Shown in pieces: positions 43,586 through 51,683 of a stretch of 52,742 bases of DNA (positions within the stretch are counted from its first letter, which is position 1; the number at the start of each line of letters is the position of its first letter). The position numbers were made by a program, and so were the translations under genes. The notes under the pieces were generated by a model. That model was not told the DNA's origin, did no database searches, and saw only the letters and a program-made list of their open reading frames with translations. Origin of the DNA: Granulosicoccus sp. (GTDB lineage: Bacteria > Pseudomonadota > Gammaproteobacteria > Granulosicoccales > Granulosicoccaceae); assembly GCA_023301795.1 (NCBI GenBank), contig JALZVU010000064.1:1-52742 (forward strand), read 5' to 3'.

Positions 43586-43643
43586 GCCTAGACTATTCAT
43601 GAATCCACAGGGACACCCGTCCAGATTCATGAATAGTTAAGGC
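43586..43643. repeat. 58-base near-perfect palindromic element
   Basis: GCCTAGACTATTCATGAATC (43586-43605) faces GATTCATGAATAGTTAAGGC (43624-43643); 18 of 20 positions pair, and the inner loop holds a further GGAC/GTCC stem. The core ATTCATGAAT is itself palindromic. The element lies between convergent genes (binding protein and kinase-aldolase). Related sequence occurs at 19282-19305, and CCTAGCCTGGACT recurs at 43683-43695. It resembles a REP-type interspersed palindrome and may also terminate transcription. Confidence 0.7.
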
Positions 43644-43694
43644 CAATGGCAGTTGATGGCTCACGTTTATCGTTTTTTCGAGCCTAGCCTGGAC

Positions 43695-45587
43695 TCAACT
43701 TGCGCGAACATTATCCCAGACAGCACATAGCGCAGCATAGCGGCTTGTCATTTGTTGGACTGCACCTGCATCATCAATTCCACCTGTCATCCATTGGCGC
43801 GCAGTTTCAGCAAAAATGGTACGGCCTACGGCAAAGCCTCTAACCAGATCAAATTGTGCAGCTAGTGTGTATGTGGCCGCCAGCGCATCGAAAGGCTGAT
43901 CAAGGCCCAGCACAACAATACCGCGAGTATGTGGATCGTTGCGGTTAATGGCATCAACGCAGTTTCGCCATGCTTGTGTTGTTTTCAACGGCTCAAGCTT
44001 CCACCAGTCAGGGTATATTCCGGCATCATAGAGTCGCTGGATAACGATTGATGTGGTGTCATCGTCAACAACGCCGACCTTAGCTGGAATAACTTCCATC
44101 AAGAATTCCAGGTTGTTGCGTCTGGCAGCTGTAAAAAGCCTGTGCAGGGTCGCTTCCTGCGCACTCCACATCGCATCGTCATCGTCCGGGTGGCAGAAGC
44201 ACAGTACTTTAACGACATGGTTCGCAGGCCATTCATTCAGAGCACCAAAATCGACACCCAGTGCAGGTTCTATTTGCAATGGACGCGTGCCGGGAAGTTC
44301 AACCGGGCGACCCACCCACATATTATGGTCTGTGGATTGGTAGAGCGCATCACGACCTAATCTAGAATCGCAAAGCACGCCGTAACCATCACGGCCATCA
44401 GCCACTTGCACGGCCGCTTGCAGGCACAAGGCTTTAAATTGTCCAATTTTGGTATTGTCAGCACCTGGCATTTCTTCGAATTGCAGGCGATGATCGAAGG
44501 CGAACACACGCATCGTTGACCAATCGCCAGAGCGATTGGTGGCCCAGTGAACTTGTTCGAGCTGTGCGTCATGGCGTAGCGCTTTGTCCTTTATCCCTCT
44601 TTCAAGAAAGAACTGTAGTTCGTCCCATGAGGCATACGCCGGTGTGCATCCGTGTCGGCTGACAGCAAACGCACCACAGGCATTGGCATACTTCAAGGCA
44701 ACAGGCCACGACTCACCACCGAGCCAGCCACGTAGCAATCCCGAGAAGAAGCCATCCCCTGCTCCGAGTACATTGAAGACGTCTATGGCGAATCCCGGAC
44801 CGCTGACCCCCTCATCCAGTGAATCAGGGACATCATCTGTGAAGGCAACGGCACCCATAGGGCCACGCTTGCATATTAATGTCGCTTTAGATACCGCTCG
44901 GACAGCACGTAAGGCGGCAATGGTATCGGTGGTGCCTCCAGCTATGTGGAATTCCTCTTCGGTACCCACGATAAGATCAAAAAGATGCAACGTCGCTTGC
45001 AGCTTCTTTGTCACCTTCTCACTCTCGATAAAGCGGCTTTCACCGTCACCGTGCCCAGCAAGTCCCCAAAGATTGGGCCGATAATCTATATCCAGCGCTG
45101 TGAGTTGCTGGTTATCACGCGCAATATTCAGGGCTTTAAGTACAGCGCTTTCGGTGTTGGGATGAGATAGATGGGTACCCGTGACGACGACTGCGCGAGC
45201 CTCGCGTATAAAATCAGGATCGATATCATCTTCACACAGAGCCATGTCGGCGCAGTTTTCACGATAGAAAATCAACGGGAATTGTTCCTGATCACGAATG
45301 CCCAACAGCACCAGCGCTGTAAGTCGTTCGGGGTCTGTTTTCACCCCTCGAACGTCGACACCTTCGCGAACCAACTGCTCGCGTACGAAGCGTCCCATGT
45401 GCTCATCGCCGACTCGGGTGATAAGTGCTGATTTTAGGCCGAGGCGTGCAGAGCCTGCAGCAATATTGGTGGGCGAGCCACCAATATATTTATTAAACGA
45501 GCCCATATCCTCCAGCCGTCCACCGACTTGTGCGCCGTAGAGATCAACCGAAGAACGGCCGATGGTAATGACATCTAATACGGACAT
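43695..45587 (-). CDS. iolC: Bifunctional 5-dehydro-2-deoxygluconokinase / DUF2090 aldolase (IolC fusion)
   Basis: 630 residues in two domains. The N-terminal PfkB kinase (1-325) opens LDVITIGRSSVDLYG, has GGSPTNIAAGSARLGL and the ATP/anion motif NVLGAGDGFFSG at about 273-284, as in IolC, which phosphorylates 2-deoxy-5-keto-gluconate. The C-terminal DUF2090 domain (about 345-630; RVFAFDHRLQFEE, GVLCDSRLGRDAL, EFLMEVIPAKVG) is a predicted class I aldolase thought to cleave the kinase product to DHAP and malonic semialdehyde in inositol breakdown. No other iol gene is present here. AGGAAG precedes the ATG at 45587. It follows the sigma-54 activator gene by 44 bases on the same strand. Confidence 0.9.
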   Translation of the reverse strand: MSVLDVITIGRSSVDLYGAQVGGRLEDMGSFNKYIGGSPTNIAAGSARLGLKSALITRVGDEHMGRFVREQLVREGVDVRGVKTDPERLTALVLLGIRDQEQFPLIFYRENCADMALCEDDIDPDFIREARAVVVTGTHLSHPNTESAVLKALNIARDNQQLTALDIDYRPNLWGLAGHGDGESRFIESEKVTKKLQATLHLFDLIVGTEEEFHIAGGTTDTIAALRAVRAVSKATLICKRGPMGAVAFTDDVPDSLDEGVSGPGFAIDVFNVLGAGDGFFSGLLRGWLGGESWPVALKYANACGAFAVSRHGCTPAYASWDELQFFLERGIKDKALRHDAQLEQVHWATNRSGDWSTMRVFAFDHRLQFEEMPGADNTKIGQFKALCLQAAVQVADGRDGYGVLCDSRLGRDALYQSTDHNMWVGRPVELPGTRPLQIEPALGVDFGALNEWPANHVVKVLCFCHPDDDDAMWSAQEATLHRLFTAARRNNLEFLMEVIPAKVGVVDDDTTSIVIQRLYDAGIYPDWWKLEPLKTTQAWRNCVDAINRNDPHTRGIVVLGLDQPFDALAATYTLAAQFDLVRGFAVGRTIFAETARQWMTGGIDDAGAVQQMTSRYAALCAVWDNVRAS

Positions 45588-45631
45588 GCAATCTTCCTGT
45601 TTTGGGTAACACCCCGAAAGGTGGCTATAGG

Positions 45632-47554
45632 CTACAGCAAGCCCCAGCCTTTGATTCGTGAATACACAGTTGTCGGCTTCATTCCCAGCAGCACGGCAGC
45701 ACCTTGCTTGCCAGATACCTTGCCATTGCAGGCTGCCAGAGCGCGTTTTATGTTGTGCTTTTCAAAAGATGCCATTTCAGCTGCGGTCAGGATTTTTTCG
45801 GATTGGGCTGGCTGTACGGGAACCCTGTGCGCTTTAAGTGAGAACGCCCCTGCCGAGGCTGAGGGTAGATCCATCGTGAGTTTGCCGTTGCGCGAGAGTA
45901 TGACTGCGCGCTCAATGACATTTTGCAGTTCGCGGATATTACCGGGCCACGGGTAGTCCATCAATGCACGCACGTTGGCACGAGTCAAATTGGGCTTGGG
46001 TAAGTTGAGGCGCTGGCAGGTGGTGCCCAGATAGTGCTCTGCCAGCTGAGGAACATCTGAGGCGCGCTGCCTTAACGGTGTGCATTCGATTGGGAAGACA
46101 TTAAGCCGAAAATAGAGATCTTCGCGGAAATCTCCCTCCTCTACCGCTGTTTTCAGATTGCGATTTGTTGCCGCTATCAAACGCACGTCAACCCTACGAG
46201 ATTGCTCCTCACCGACGCGCTCGAACTTGCCCTCTTGTACCACGCGAAGGAGTTTTGCCTGAAGTGTGAGCTCTAGCTCTCCTACTTCATCAAGGAACAA
46301 AGTGCCACCGTGAGCCAGCTCAAAACGCCCCACGCGATCACGTACTGCACCTGAGAACGCACCCTTGACGTGACCAAAAAACTCGCTTTCAAAGAGTTCT
46401 CTGGGTATGGCGGCACAGTTCACACGGATGAGCGGTCGATCGGCTCTTGATGATGCACGATGGATAGCGTGCGCGATGAGTTCTTTGCCGGTACCACTTT
46501 CACCACTGATCAACACATTCGCATCAGTGGGGCCTACAAGCTCTATCTGCGCCAGCAAGGTGTTGAGCGCATCGGAGGTGCCAATAATGTTGTGGTGTTC
46601 GCCTCTTGAGCGTATTTCCTCTTGCAGATAAGCATTTTCCATCTCTAAGCGATCACGAAGGGCCGCGTTTTCGACCAACGCCTTGCGCAGGGTTTCCTGA
46701 TTTTTACGCCGCTCGCTGATATCTCGAAATACAATGACAGCACCCACGAGATTACCGGAGTCGACGATGGGAGTGGAGGTATATTCAACCGGCATTGGCG
46801 TACCGTCTTTGCGCCAGAAAACCTCATCCTCCACGGTGTTTACCGTACCGTCCTTAAATGCGTTGTAAATGGGACATTCAATACTCGGATATTCGGATCC
46901 GTCGACTCGATGATGATGGATGATGTCATGCATGTCTTGTCCAACGAGCTCATCCGCATGGTAGCCAAGCATTGCTTCGGCTGCGGGGTTCAGAAATGTG
47001 GTGCAGCCATCGACGCTCACGCCGTATATGCCTTCACCGGCCGCAGCCAGAATAAGACGGTATTCGCGCTCGATATCTCGAAAATACTGCTCGTCGCGCA
47101 GCCATTCATGAAAACCTTTGCGCAAGTACGATTCGGCTGCCTCGTTAACATCGCGTCGGTGCAGAGCATCAAGATCGAGCAGACGTATCAGCAAGGTGAT
47201 CGAATCGCCTTGCTGACACACGATACCCAAGTGTTCGAACGGGATAAGACTGCCGTCGGGCCTTGAAAGCGTCAATGCTCGTGTGCGAGCTTGACCCAAG
47301 GCGATGGCCTCCTCGGTGAACACATACAGCTGCGCTCGATGCGCCGGGTAAAGTTTGTCTATGTACACCCCGTCTAGTGAATTACCGGGTAGTCGGAAGA
47401 GCTTTTCAGCCGCCGGGTTGGCACGCAAAATCTGACCGGTGTAAGGATCGAGCAGATAGGTCGGCTCGTCGGTCGCCATGAAGCTGTAATTCATTAGCTT
47501 ACCAAGCGTTGCAATGGCTTTGACGTTATCGATGAGAGCTGTTTTGGTTGCCAC
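45632..47554 (-). CDS. PAS-domain sigma-54-dependent transcriptional activator
   Basis: 640 residues: PAS1 at about 22-130 (TYLLDPYTGQILRANPAAEK), PAS2 at about 165-285 (AAGEGIYGVSVDGCTTFLNP), a coiled coil at about 285-320 and the AAA+ domain at about 325-560. Walker A is GESGTGKE near residue 350 and Walker B is GGTLFLDEVGEL. The sigma-54 contact loop reads GAFSGA (about 397) rather than GAFTGA. The C-terminal Fis-type HTH is GKQGAAVLLGMKPTTVYSRI. PAS2 could hold haem or flavin; this is not decidable. The annotated start is GTG at 47554; an ATG at 47494 is also possible. It is divergent from the cyanate genes and a likely activator of them, reading in the same direction as the kinase-aldolase gene. 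Confidence 0.9.
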   Translation of the reverse strand: MATKTALIDNVKAIATLGKLMNYSFMATDEPTYLLDPYTGQILRANPAAEKLFRLPGNSLDGVYIDKLYPAHRAQLYVFTEEAIALGQARTRALTLSRPDGSLIPFEHLGIVCQQGDSITLLIRLLDLDALHRRDVNEAAESYLRKGFHEWLRDEQYFRDIEREYRLILAAAGEGIYGVSVDGCTTFLNPAAEAMLGYHADELVGQDMHDIIHHHRVDGSEYPSIECPIYNAFKDGTVNTVEDEVFWRKDGTPMPVEYTSTPIVDSGNLVGAVIVFRDISERRKNQETLRKALVENAALRDRLEMENAYLQEEIRSRGEHHNIIGTSDALNTLLAQIELVGPTDANVLISGESGTGKELIAHAIHRASSRADRPLIRVNCAAIPRELFESEFFGHVKGAFSGAVRDRVGRFELAHGGTLFLDEVGELELTLQAKLLRVVQEGKFERVGEEQSRRVDVRLIAATNRNLKTAVEEGDFREDLYFRLNVFPIECTPLRQRASDVPQLAEHYLGTTCQRLNLPKPNLTRANVRALMDYPWPGNIRELQNVIERAVILSRNGKLTMDLPSASAGAFSLKAHRVPVQPAQSEKILTAAEMASFEKHNIKRALAACNGKVSGKQGAAVLLGMKPTTVYSRIKGWGLL

Positions 47555-47627
47555 GATTAGAGTTTTGCTGGTGCGGGTTCAGGTGTTCGGGCAGGTTTCG
47601 AAAGTGATTCTCTAGCGTAGAACATAG

Positions 47628-47685
47628 TTACATAATTTCGTAAATAGAAATTACATATTTTCGTGAATTATGATAATTCGTAATA
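47628..47685. promoter_or_regulatory. Tandem operator-like repeats before the cyanate operon
   Basis: TTACATAATTTCGTAAAT (47628-47645) recurs 23 bases later as TTACATATTTTCGTGAAT (47651-47668), with 16 of 18 positions identical. A third core TTCGTAATA follows at 47677. The AT-rich array sits between the sigma-54 activator gene and the binding-protein gene, as expected for an enhancer site. The only -24/-12-like sequence seen is TGGCAC at 47755 with a poor -12 element. Confidence 0.55.
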
Positions 47686-47848
47686 GAATTCCCAATGAAA
47701 AATATTTTAAGTATCTGTATTTATTGCGTTTAATTGCAATTTGAAATCTTGGCACAAACAATGGAACGTAAGGCTTGAAACACTGTTACGCCTTCCTCCA
47801 CAAGGCCATTACAGTTCCACTTCAAACGGCAATCTGGACTATAAAAAC

Positions 47849-49297
47849 ATGACGTCTAAAAGCTTTGGTAATCCTTACGACGGCGATATTGACCTGCGGC
47901 ACGGTCGCAACTGCGGCTGCGTGTCCTGCACATCTGGACACCAGGCGAGCACAAAGGACCAATCGCTCAATGAAAGCGCAGGCAACGCTGCCCACGCGCC
48001 ACAATCTTTATCACCCTCCACAACACAATTCGCCAGCTCTGATGAGGCGCTGTCGCACATGGTGGAAAGTGCGGTGGTTCGATCAATCTTTGGGCATAAC
48101 GATATCAGTCGGCGTTCGTTTGCCAAATTGTTAGGCGGTGGCACACTAGCGGCGGCTTTGGGATCGGTGTTCCCTATAGAGGCCGCCAAAGCGGCGATTG
48201 CAGAGTCTCTTGGCAAACCAGAAAAATCGAAGCTTGCCGTAGGCTTTGTACCCATTACCTGTGCCACGCCGATCATCATGGCCAAACCCCTTGGGTTTTA
48301 TGAGAAGTACGGGCTTGATGTTGATGTCATCAAGACAGCAGGCTGGGCAGTAGCGCGTGATAAATCATTGAACAATGAATACGATGCCGCGCACATGCTC
48401 ACACCTATGCCGCTGGCCATCACCATGGGAGCAGGCTCGGTGGCTGAGCCTTATCTGATGCCTGCAGTGGAGAATATAAACGGCCAGGCAATCGTTTTAC
48501 ACGTTGATCACAAAGACAAGCATGACGACCCAAGCAAGTGGAAGGGGTTCAAGTTTGGCGTGCCGTTCGAGTATTCAATGCATAATTTTTTGCTGCGATA
48601 TTACGTCGCAGAATTTGGCCTCGACCCGGATGTTGATATTCAAATTCGTGTGGTACCACCCCCAGAAATGGTTGCCAATCTAAAAGCAGGTAATCTTGAT
48701 GGCTATCTTTCACCTGATCCGTTTAACCAGCGCGCCGTTTGGGAGAAGGTCGGCTTTATACATAAACTAACAAAAGACATCTGGGATGGGCATCCCTGCT
48801 GTGCATTCGCCTGTAGCGCCGAGTTTGCCACCACATTGCCAAACACCTACGGCAATTTGCTCAAGGCCTTAATTGATGCAACCCAATACGCAAGCCCTGC
48901 AGAAAATCGTCAGGAAATTGCAGAAGCTATTTCCCCAAAGAACTATCTGAATCAACCGGTACCGGTAGTCTCACAAGTGCTAACAGGGCGTTACGCTGAC
49001 GGGCTTGGAAACATTCAAAATGTTCCTGATCGTATCGACTTTGACCCCTTCCCTTGGCACTCCATGGGTGTGTGGATCCTTACCCAGATGAAGCGTTGGG
49101 GATACATAGAGGGGGATGTTGATTATCGAGGTGTTGCCGAACAGGTTTATAACGCTGCCGATTGCGCATCCGTGATGAAAAGTCTGGGGCTGGAACCACC
49201 CACCAAAACGTACATGAGCCACGAGATCATGGGCAAGACCTTCGATCCTGCAAAGCCAGAAGAGTATGTAAAGAGCTTTGCTATTGGCAAGGGCTGA
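47849..49297 (+). CDS. Cyanate/nitrate-type ABC transporter substrate-binding protein (CynA/NrtA-like)
   Basis: 482 residues. The body matches CmpA/NrtA/CynA receptors: LAVGFVPITCATPIIMAKPL, FYEKYGLDVDVIKTAGWAVA, YVAEFGLDPDVDIQIRVVPP and GHPCCAFACSAEFA. A twin-arginine motif SRRSFAKLL lies at residues 87-95, far from the N-terminus, and is followed by the hydrophobic segment GGGTLAAALGSVFP. The leading 85 residues include NPYDGDIDLRHGRNCGCVSC, a short Cys-rich stretch. The ATG at 47849 begins this conserved-looking part; a TTG at 47741 would add 36 residues. It is the first gene of a set with permease, ATPase and cyanase, so cyanate is the probable ligand. Confidence 0.88.
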   Translation: MTSKSFGNPYDGDIDLRHGRNCGCVSCTSGHQASTKDQSLNESAGNAAHAPQSLSPSTTQFASSDEALSHMVESAVVRSIFGHNDISRRSFAKLLGGGTLAAALGSVFPIEAAKAAIAESLGKPEKSKLAVGFVPITCATPIIMAKPLGFYEKYGLDVDVIKTAGWAVARDKSLNNEYDAAHMLTPMPLAITMGAGSVAEPYLMPAVENINGQAIVLHVDHKDKHDDPSKWKGFKFGVPFEYSMHNFLLRYYVAEFGLDPDVDIQIRVVPPPEMVANLKAGNLDGYLSPDPFNQRAVWEKVGFIHKLTKDIWDGHPCCAFACSAEFATTLPNTYGNLLKALIDATQYASPAENRQEIAEAISPKNYLNQPVPVVSQVLTGRYADGLGNIQNVPDRIDFDPFPWHSMGVWILTQMKRWGYIEGDVDYRGVAEQVYNAADCASVMKSLGLEPPTKTYMSHEIMGKTFDPAKPEEYVKSFAIGKG

Positions 49298-49304
49298 TCA
49301 CATC

Positions 49305-50129
49305 GTGACTACTAAACTCAAAGCACCGCTGTTATCGTTAATTCTGCTCTTCACTATTCTGGGCATCTGGGAAGTCTCCACACCGACTGTAACAAGTGCG
49401 GAGAATATGACGGAGTATGAATTATTAATGGGCGGTGCTGCGGACGAGGCGCGAGTGCCACCGCCTTCAGCGATTGCTGTCAAAGCATTTGAAGAATTAT
49501 CCGATCCATTTTATGACAATGGTCCCAACGACAAAGGCATTGGAATCCAGATAGCGTATTCGTTGTATCGGGTTTTAGCAGGGTATCTGTTGGCAGCACT
49601 CATTGCATTGCCAGTGGGTTTTTTGATTGGCATGTCGCCGCTAGCCTATAAAACACTGGATCCGTTTATACAAGTGCTCAGGCCGATCTCTCCCTTAGCC
49701 TGGATGCCGTTGGCGCTGTTTATTATTCAGGACAGTGAATATTCGGCGATATTCGTGATCTTTATCTGCTCGATATGGCCAATGCTGATCAACACAGCGT
49801 TTGGTGTGGCCAATGTTCGAAAGGACTGGATCAACGTGGCACTCACGCATGAACTGGGCAGTCTACGCACGGCTGCCAGCGTCATTCTTCCCGCCGCCGC
49901 ACCCACCATACTTACCGGCATGCGTATATCAATCGGTATTGCCTGGCTGGTCATTGTAGCGGCCGAGATGTTGGTAGGCGGCACGGGTATTGGCTACTAC
50001 GTGTGGAACGAGTGGAACAACCTGGACTTAACCAGCGTTATTTTTTCGATACTCGTTATAGGCGTGGTCGGCATGTTGCTGGATGCCATGTTTGCGCGGG
50101 TGCAGTCTGCCGTGCAGTATCAGGAGTGA
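49305..50129 (+). CDS. Cyanate/nitrate ABC transporter permease (CynB/NrtB-like)
   Basis: 274-residue inner-membrane permease of the NrtB/SsuC/TauC group. TM1 is PLLSLILLFTILGIWEVS. After a polar loop, the BPD_transp_1 helices run IAYSLYRVLAGYLLAALIAL, then PLAWMPLALFIIQDSEYSAI with the family's PLAWxPLxxFxF pattern and the cytoplasmic loop RKDWINVALTHELGSLRTAA. The start is GTG at 49305; a TTG at 49278 would overlap the preceding gene by 20 bases. It ends 5 bases before the ATPase start, fitting one operon. The function follows from the neighbouring binding protein and cyanase. Confidence 0.88.
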   Translation: MTTKLKAPLLSLILLFTILGIWEVSTPTVTSAENMTEYELLMGGAADEARVPPPSAIAVKAFEELSDPFYDNGPNDKGIGIQIAYSLYRVLAGYLLAALIALPVGFLIGMSPLAYKTLDPFIQVLRPISPLAWMPLALFIIQDSEYSAIFVIFICSIWPMLINTAFGVANVRKDWINVALTHELGSLRTAASVILPAAAPTILTGMRISIGIAWLVIVAAEMLVGGTGIGYYVWNEWNNLDLTSVIFSILVIGVVGMLLDAMFARVQSAVQYQE

Positions 50130-50134
50130 ATCGC

Positions 50135-51172
50135 ATGACAAGCATAAAAGTTACTAAACAAGACTCAAGCGAAAGCGCACACAGCTCCTTGTTGAAAATT
50201 CAGAATCTGACACGTCGTTACCCCTCTCCCGACGGGGCAGAGCCACTGACCGTTTTTGAGAACGCAAGTTTCGACATCAAACGTGGGGAATTCGTCTGCA
50301 TCATTGGGCACTCCGGATGTGGCAAATCCACCATCATGAATGTACTTGCCGGACTCGATACAGCAACCAGTGGCGTTGTCATCATGGACGGACAGGAGAT
50401 CGCCGGGCCCAGTCTTGATCGCGGTGTTGTGTTTCAGAACTATTCCTTACTGCCTTGGATGAGTGCGCTGAACAACGTGATGTTCGGTGTTCGAGCACGC
50501 TTTCCTAAATGGAGCCGACAGCAGGTACGTGATCATTCCTATAAACACCTGGAGATGGTCGGGCTGGGTGACGGTGCCGAGCAACGCAAACCTTCTCAAC
50601 TATCGGGTGGTATGCGTCAGCGTGTCTCCATCGCCCGTGCGTTCGCCATTCAACCCAAATTGTTGTTACTCGACGAGCCCTTTGGGGCACTCGACGCATT
50701 AACACGTGGCACGATTCAGGATGAGCTAATACGCGTATGGTCTGACACAGACCAGACGGTGTTCATGATTACTCATGATGTTGATGAAGCTATTTTACTA
50801 GCTGATCGCGTTTTGTTGATGAGCAATGGACCGTATGCACGCGTTGCCGAAAGCGTAGTGATTGATATACCCAGGCCACGCAGGCGCGCAGACATTGTCC
50901 ACATGGATGCTTACTACCCCATCAGGAACCATCTAGTGGATTTTCTTACTACCCGTTCTCGACTTTTACCCGATTCGTCAGATACGGACACGCGCAATCA
51001 ACAACCTTTGACGGTGTGTCCCGGGTTATTGAAAAAGACGGATACGCTCAAAGTGCTTGCTGATACCACGGCCCTTGGAACTCAAGGCAGCATTCCTGCC
51101 AAGCCATCTGTCAGCCCATCCGTGGACATACAAAAACCTTCACTTACCGTACTCACAGGAACTCAATCATGA
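50135..51172 (+). CDS. Cyanate/nitrate ABC transporter ATP-binding protein (CynD/NrtD-like)
   Basis: 345 residues. The ATPase domain (about 18-260) has Walker A GHSGCGKST, signature LSGGMRQRVSIARAFAI, Walker B LLLDEPFGALD and the switch ITHD, as in NrtD, SsuB and TauB. FQNYSLLPWMSALNNVMFGV is typical of this group. The C-terminal 75 residues are polar, with no recognised domain (KPSVSPSVDIQKPSLTVLTG near the end), longer than the usual NrtD. The ATG at 50135 has AGGAG upstream. Its stop overlaps the cyanase start as ATGA, so the two are coupled. Confidence 0.9.
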   Translation: MTSIKVTKQDSSESAHSSLLKIQNLTRRYPSPDGAEPLTVFENASFDIKRGEFVCIIGHSGCGKSTIMNVLAGLDTATSGVVIMDGQEIAGPSLDRGVVFQNYSLLPWMSALNNVMFGVRARFPKWSRQQVRDHSYKHLEMVGLGDGAEQRKPSQLSGGMRQRVSIARAFAIQPKLLLLDEPFGALDALTRGTIQDELIRVWSDTDQTVFMITHDVDEAILLADRVLLMSNGPYARVAESVVIDIPRPRRRADIVHMDAYYPIRNHLVDFLTTRSRLLPDSSDTDTRNQQPLTVCPGLLKKTDTLKVLADTTALGTQGSIPAKPSVSPSVDIQKPSLTVLTGTQS

Positions 51173-51648
51173 ACCAACTGCATTCTCCGTCACTATTACC
51201 TTCCGTTCTGACAATGGAGCAAGTCACCAACGCGATAATGGCTAAGAAGAAGGCCAAGAAGTTGAGCTGGGAGCATATTGCCGACGCCATCGAAATGTCC
51301 GAAGTATTTACCACCTCAGCCTGCCTTGGAATGAATTCTCTGCCAAAAGCAAAGGCTGACACCTTGGTTAAATTGCTTGAGTTGCCAGAAGAGGTTGCCG
51401 AGGTGTTGACCGAGTGTCCCAACAAGGTGTTTCCACAGACAGTTCCTACAGATCCATGCATCTATCGATTTTATGAAATTGTTGGCGTATACGGTGAAAC
51501 TCTAAAAGAGCTTATTCATGAAAAAGGCGGTGACGGAATCATGAGTGCTATTGATTTTGAAATGAGTGTTGAGAAAGTACCAAACCCAAAAGGTGATCGG
51601 ATTGAGGTTAAGATGAGTGGCAAGTATCTCGCTTATAACCAGTGGTAG
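51169..51648 (+). CDS. cynS: Cyanase (cyanate hydratase)
   Basis: Converts cyanate plus bicarbonate to ammonia and two CO2, giving a nitrogen source and detoxification. The 159 residues match the two-part cyanase: an N-terminal helical HTH-like domain (VTNAIMAKKKAKKLSWEHIA) and a C-terminal catalytic dimerisation domain. The active residues are Arg100 and Glu103 in YRFYEIVGVYG and Ser126 in IMSAIDFEM, equivalent to E. coli Arg96, Glu99 and Ser122. The N-terminus is about four residues longer than in E. coli. Its ATG overlaps the ATPase stop. Together with the three transporter genes this makes a full cyanate uptake and hydrolysis operon. Confidence 0.96.
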   Translation: MNQLHSPSLLPSVLTMEQVTNAIMAKKKAKKLSWEHIADAIEMSEVFTTSACLGMNSLPKAKADTLVKLLELPEEVAEVLTECPNKVFPQTVPTDPCIYRFYEIVGVYGETLKELIHEKGGDGIMSAIDFEMSVEKVPNPKGDRIEVKMSGKYLAYNQW

Positions 51649-51683
51649 TCTAGAAAGCCACCCTACCCTACGAGCATAAATTC

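Noticed and set aside
47755-47772. Sigma-54 -24/-12 promoter TGGCAC...ATGGA before the cyanate binding-protein gene
   Set aside because: The -24 half is good but the -12 half lacks the invariant GC, so it is not listed as a promoter.
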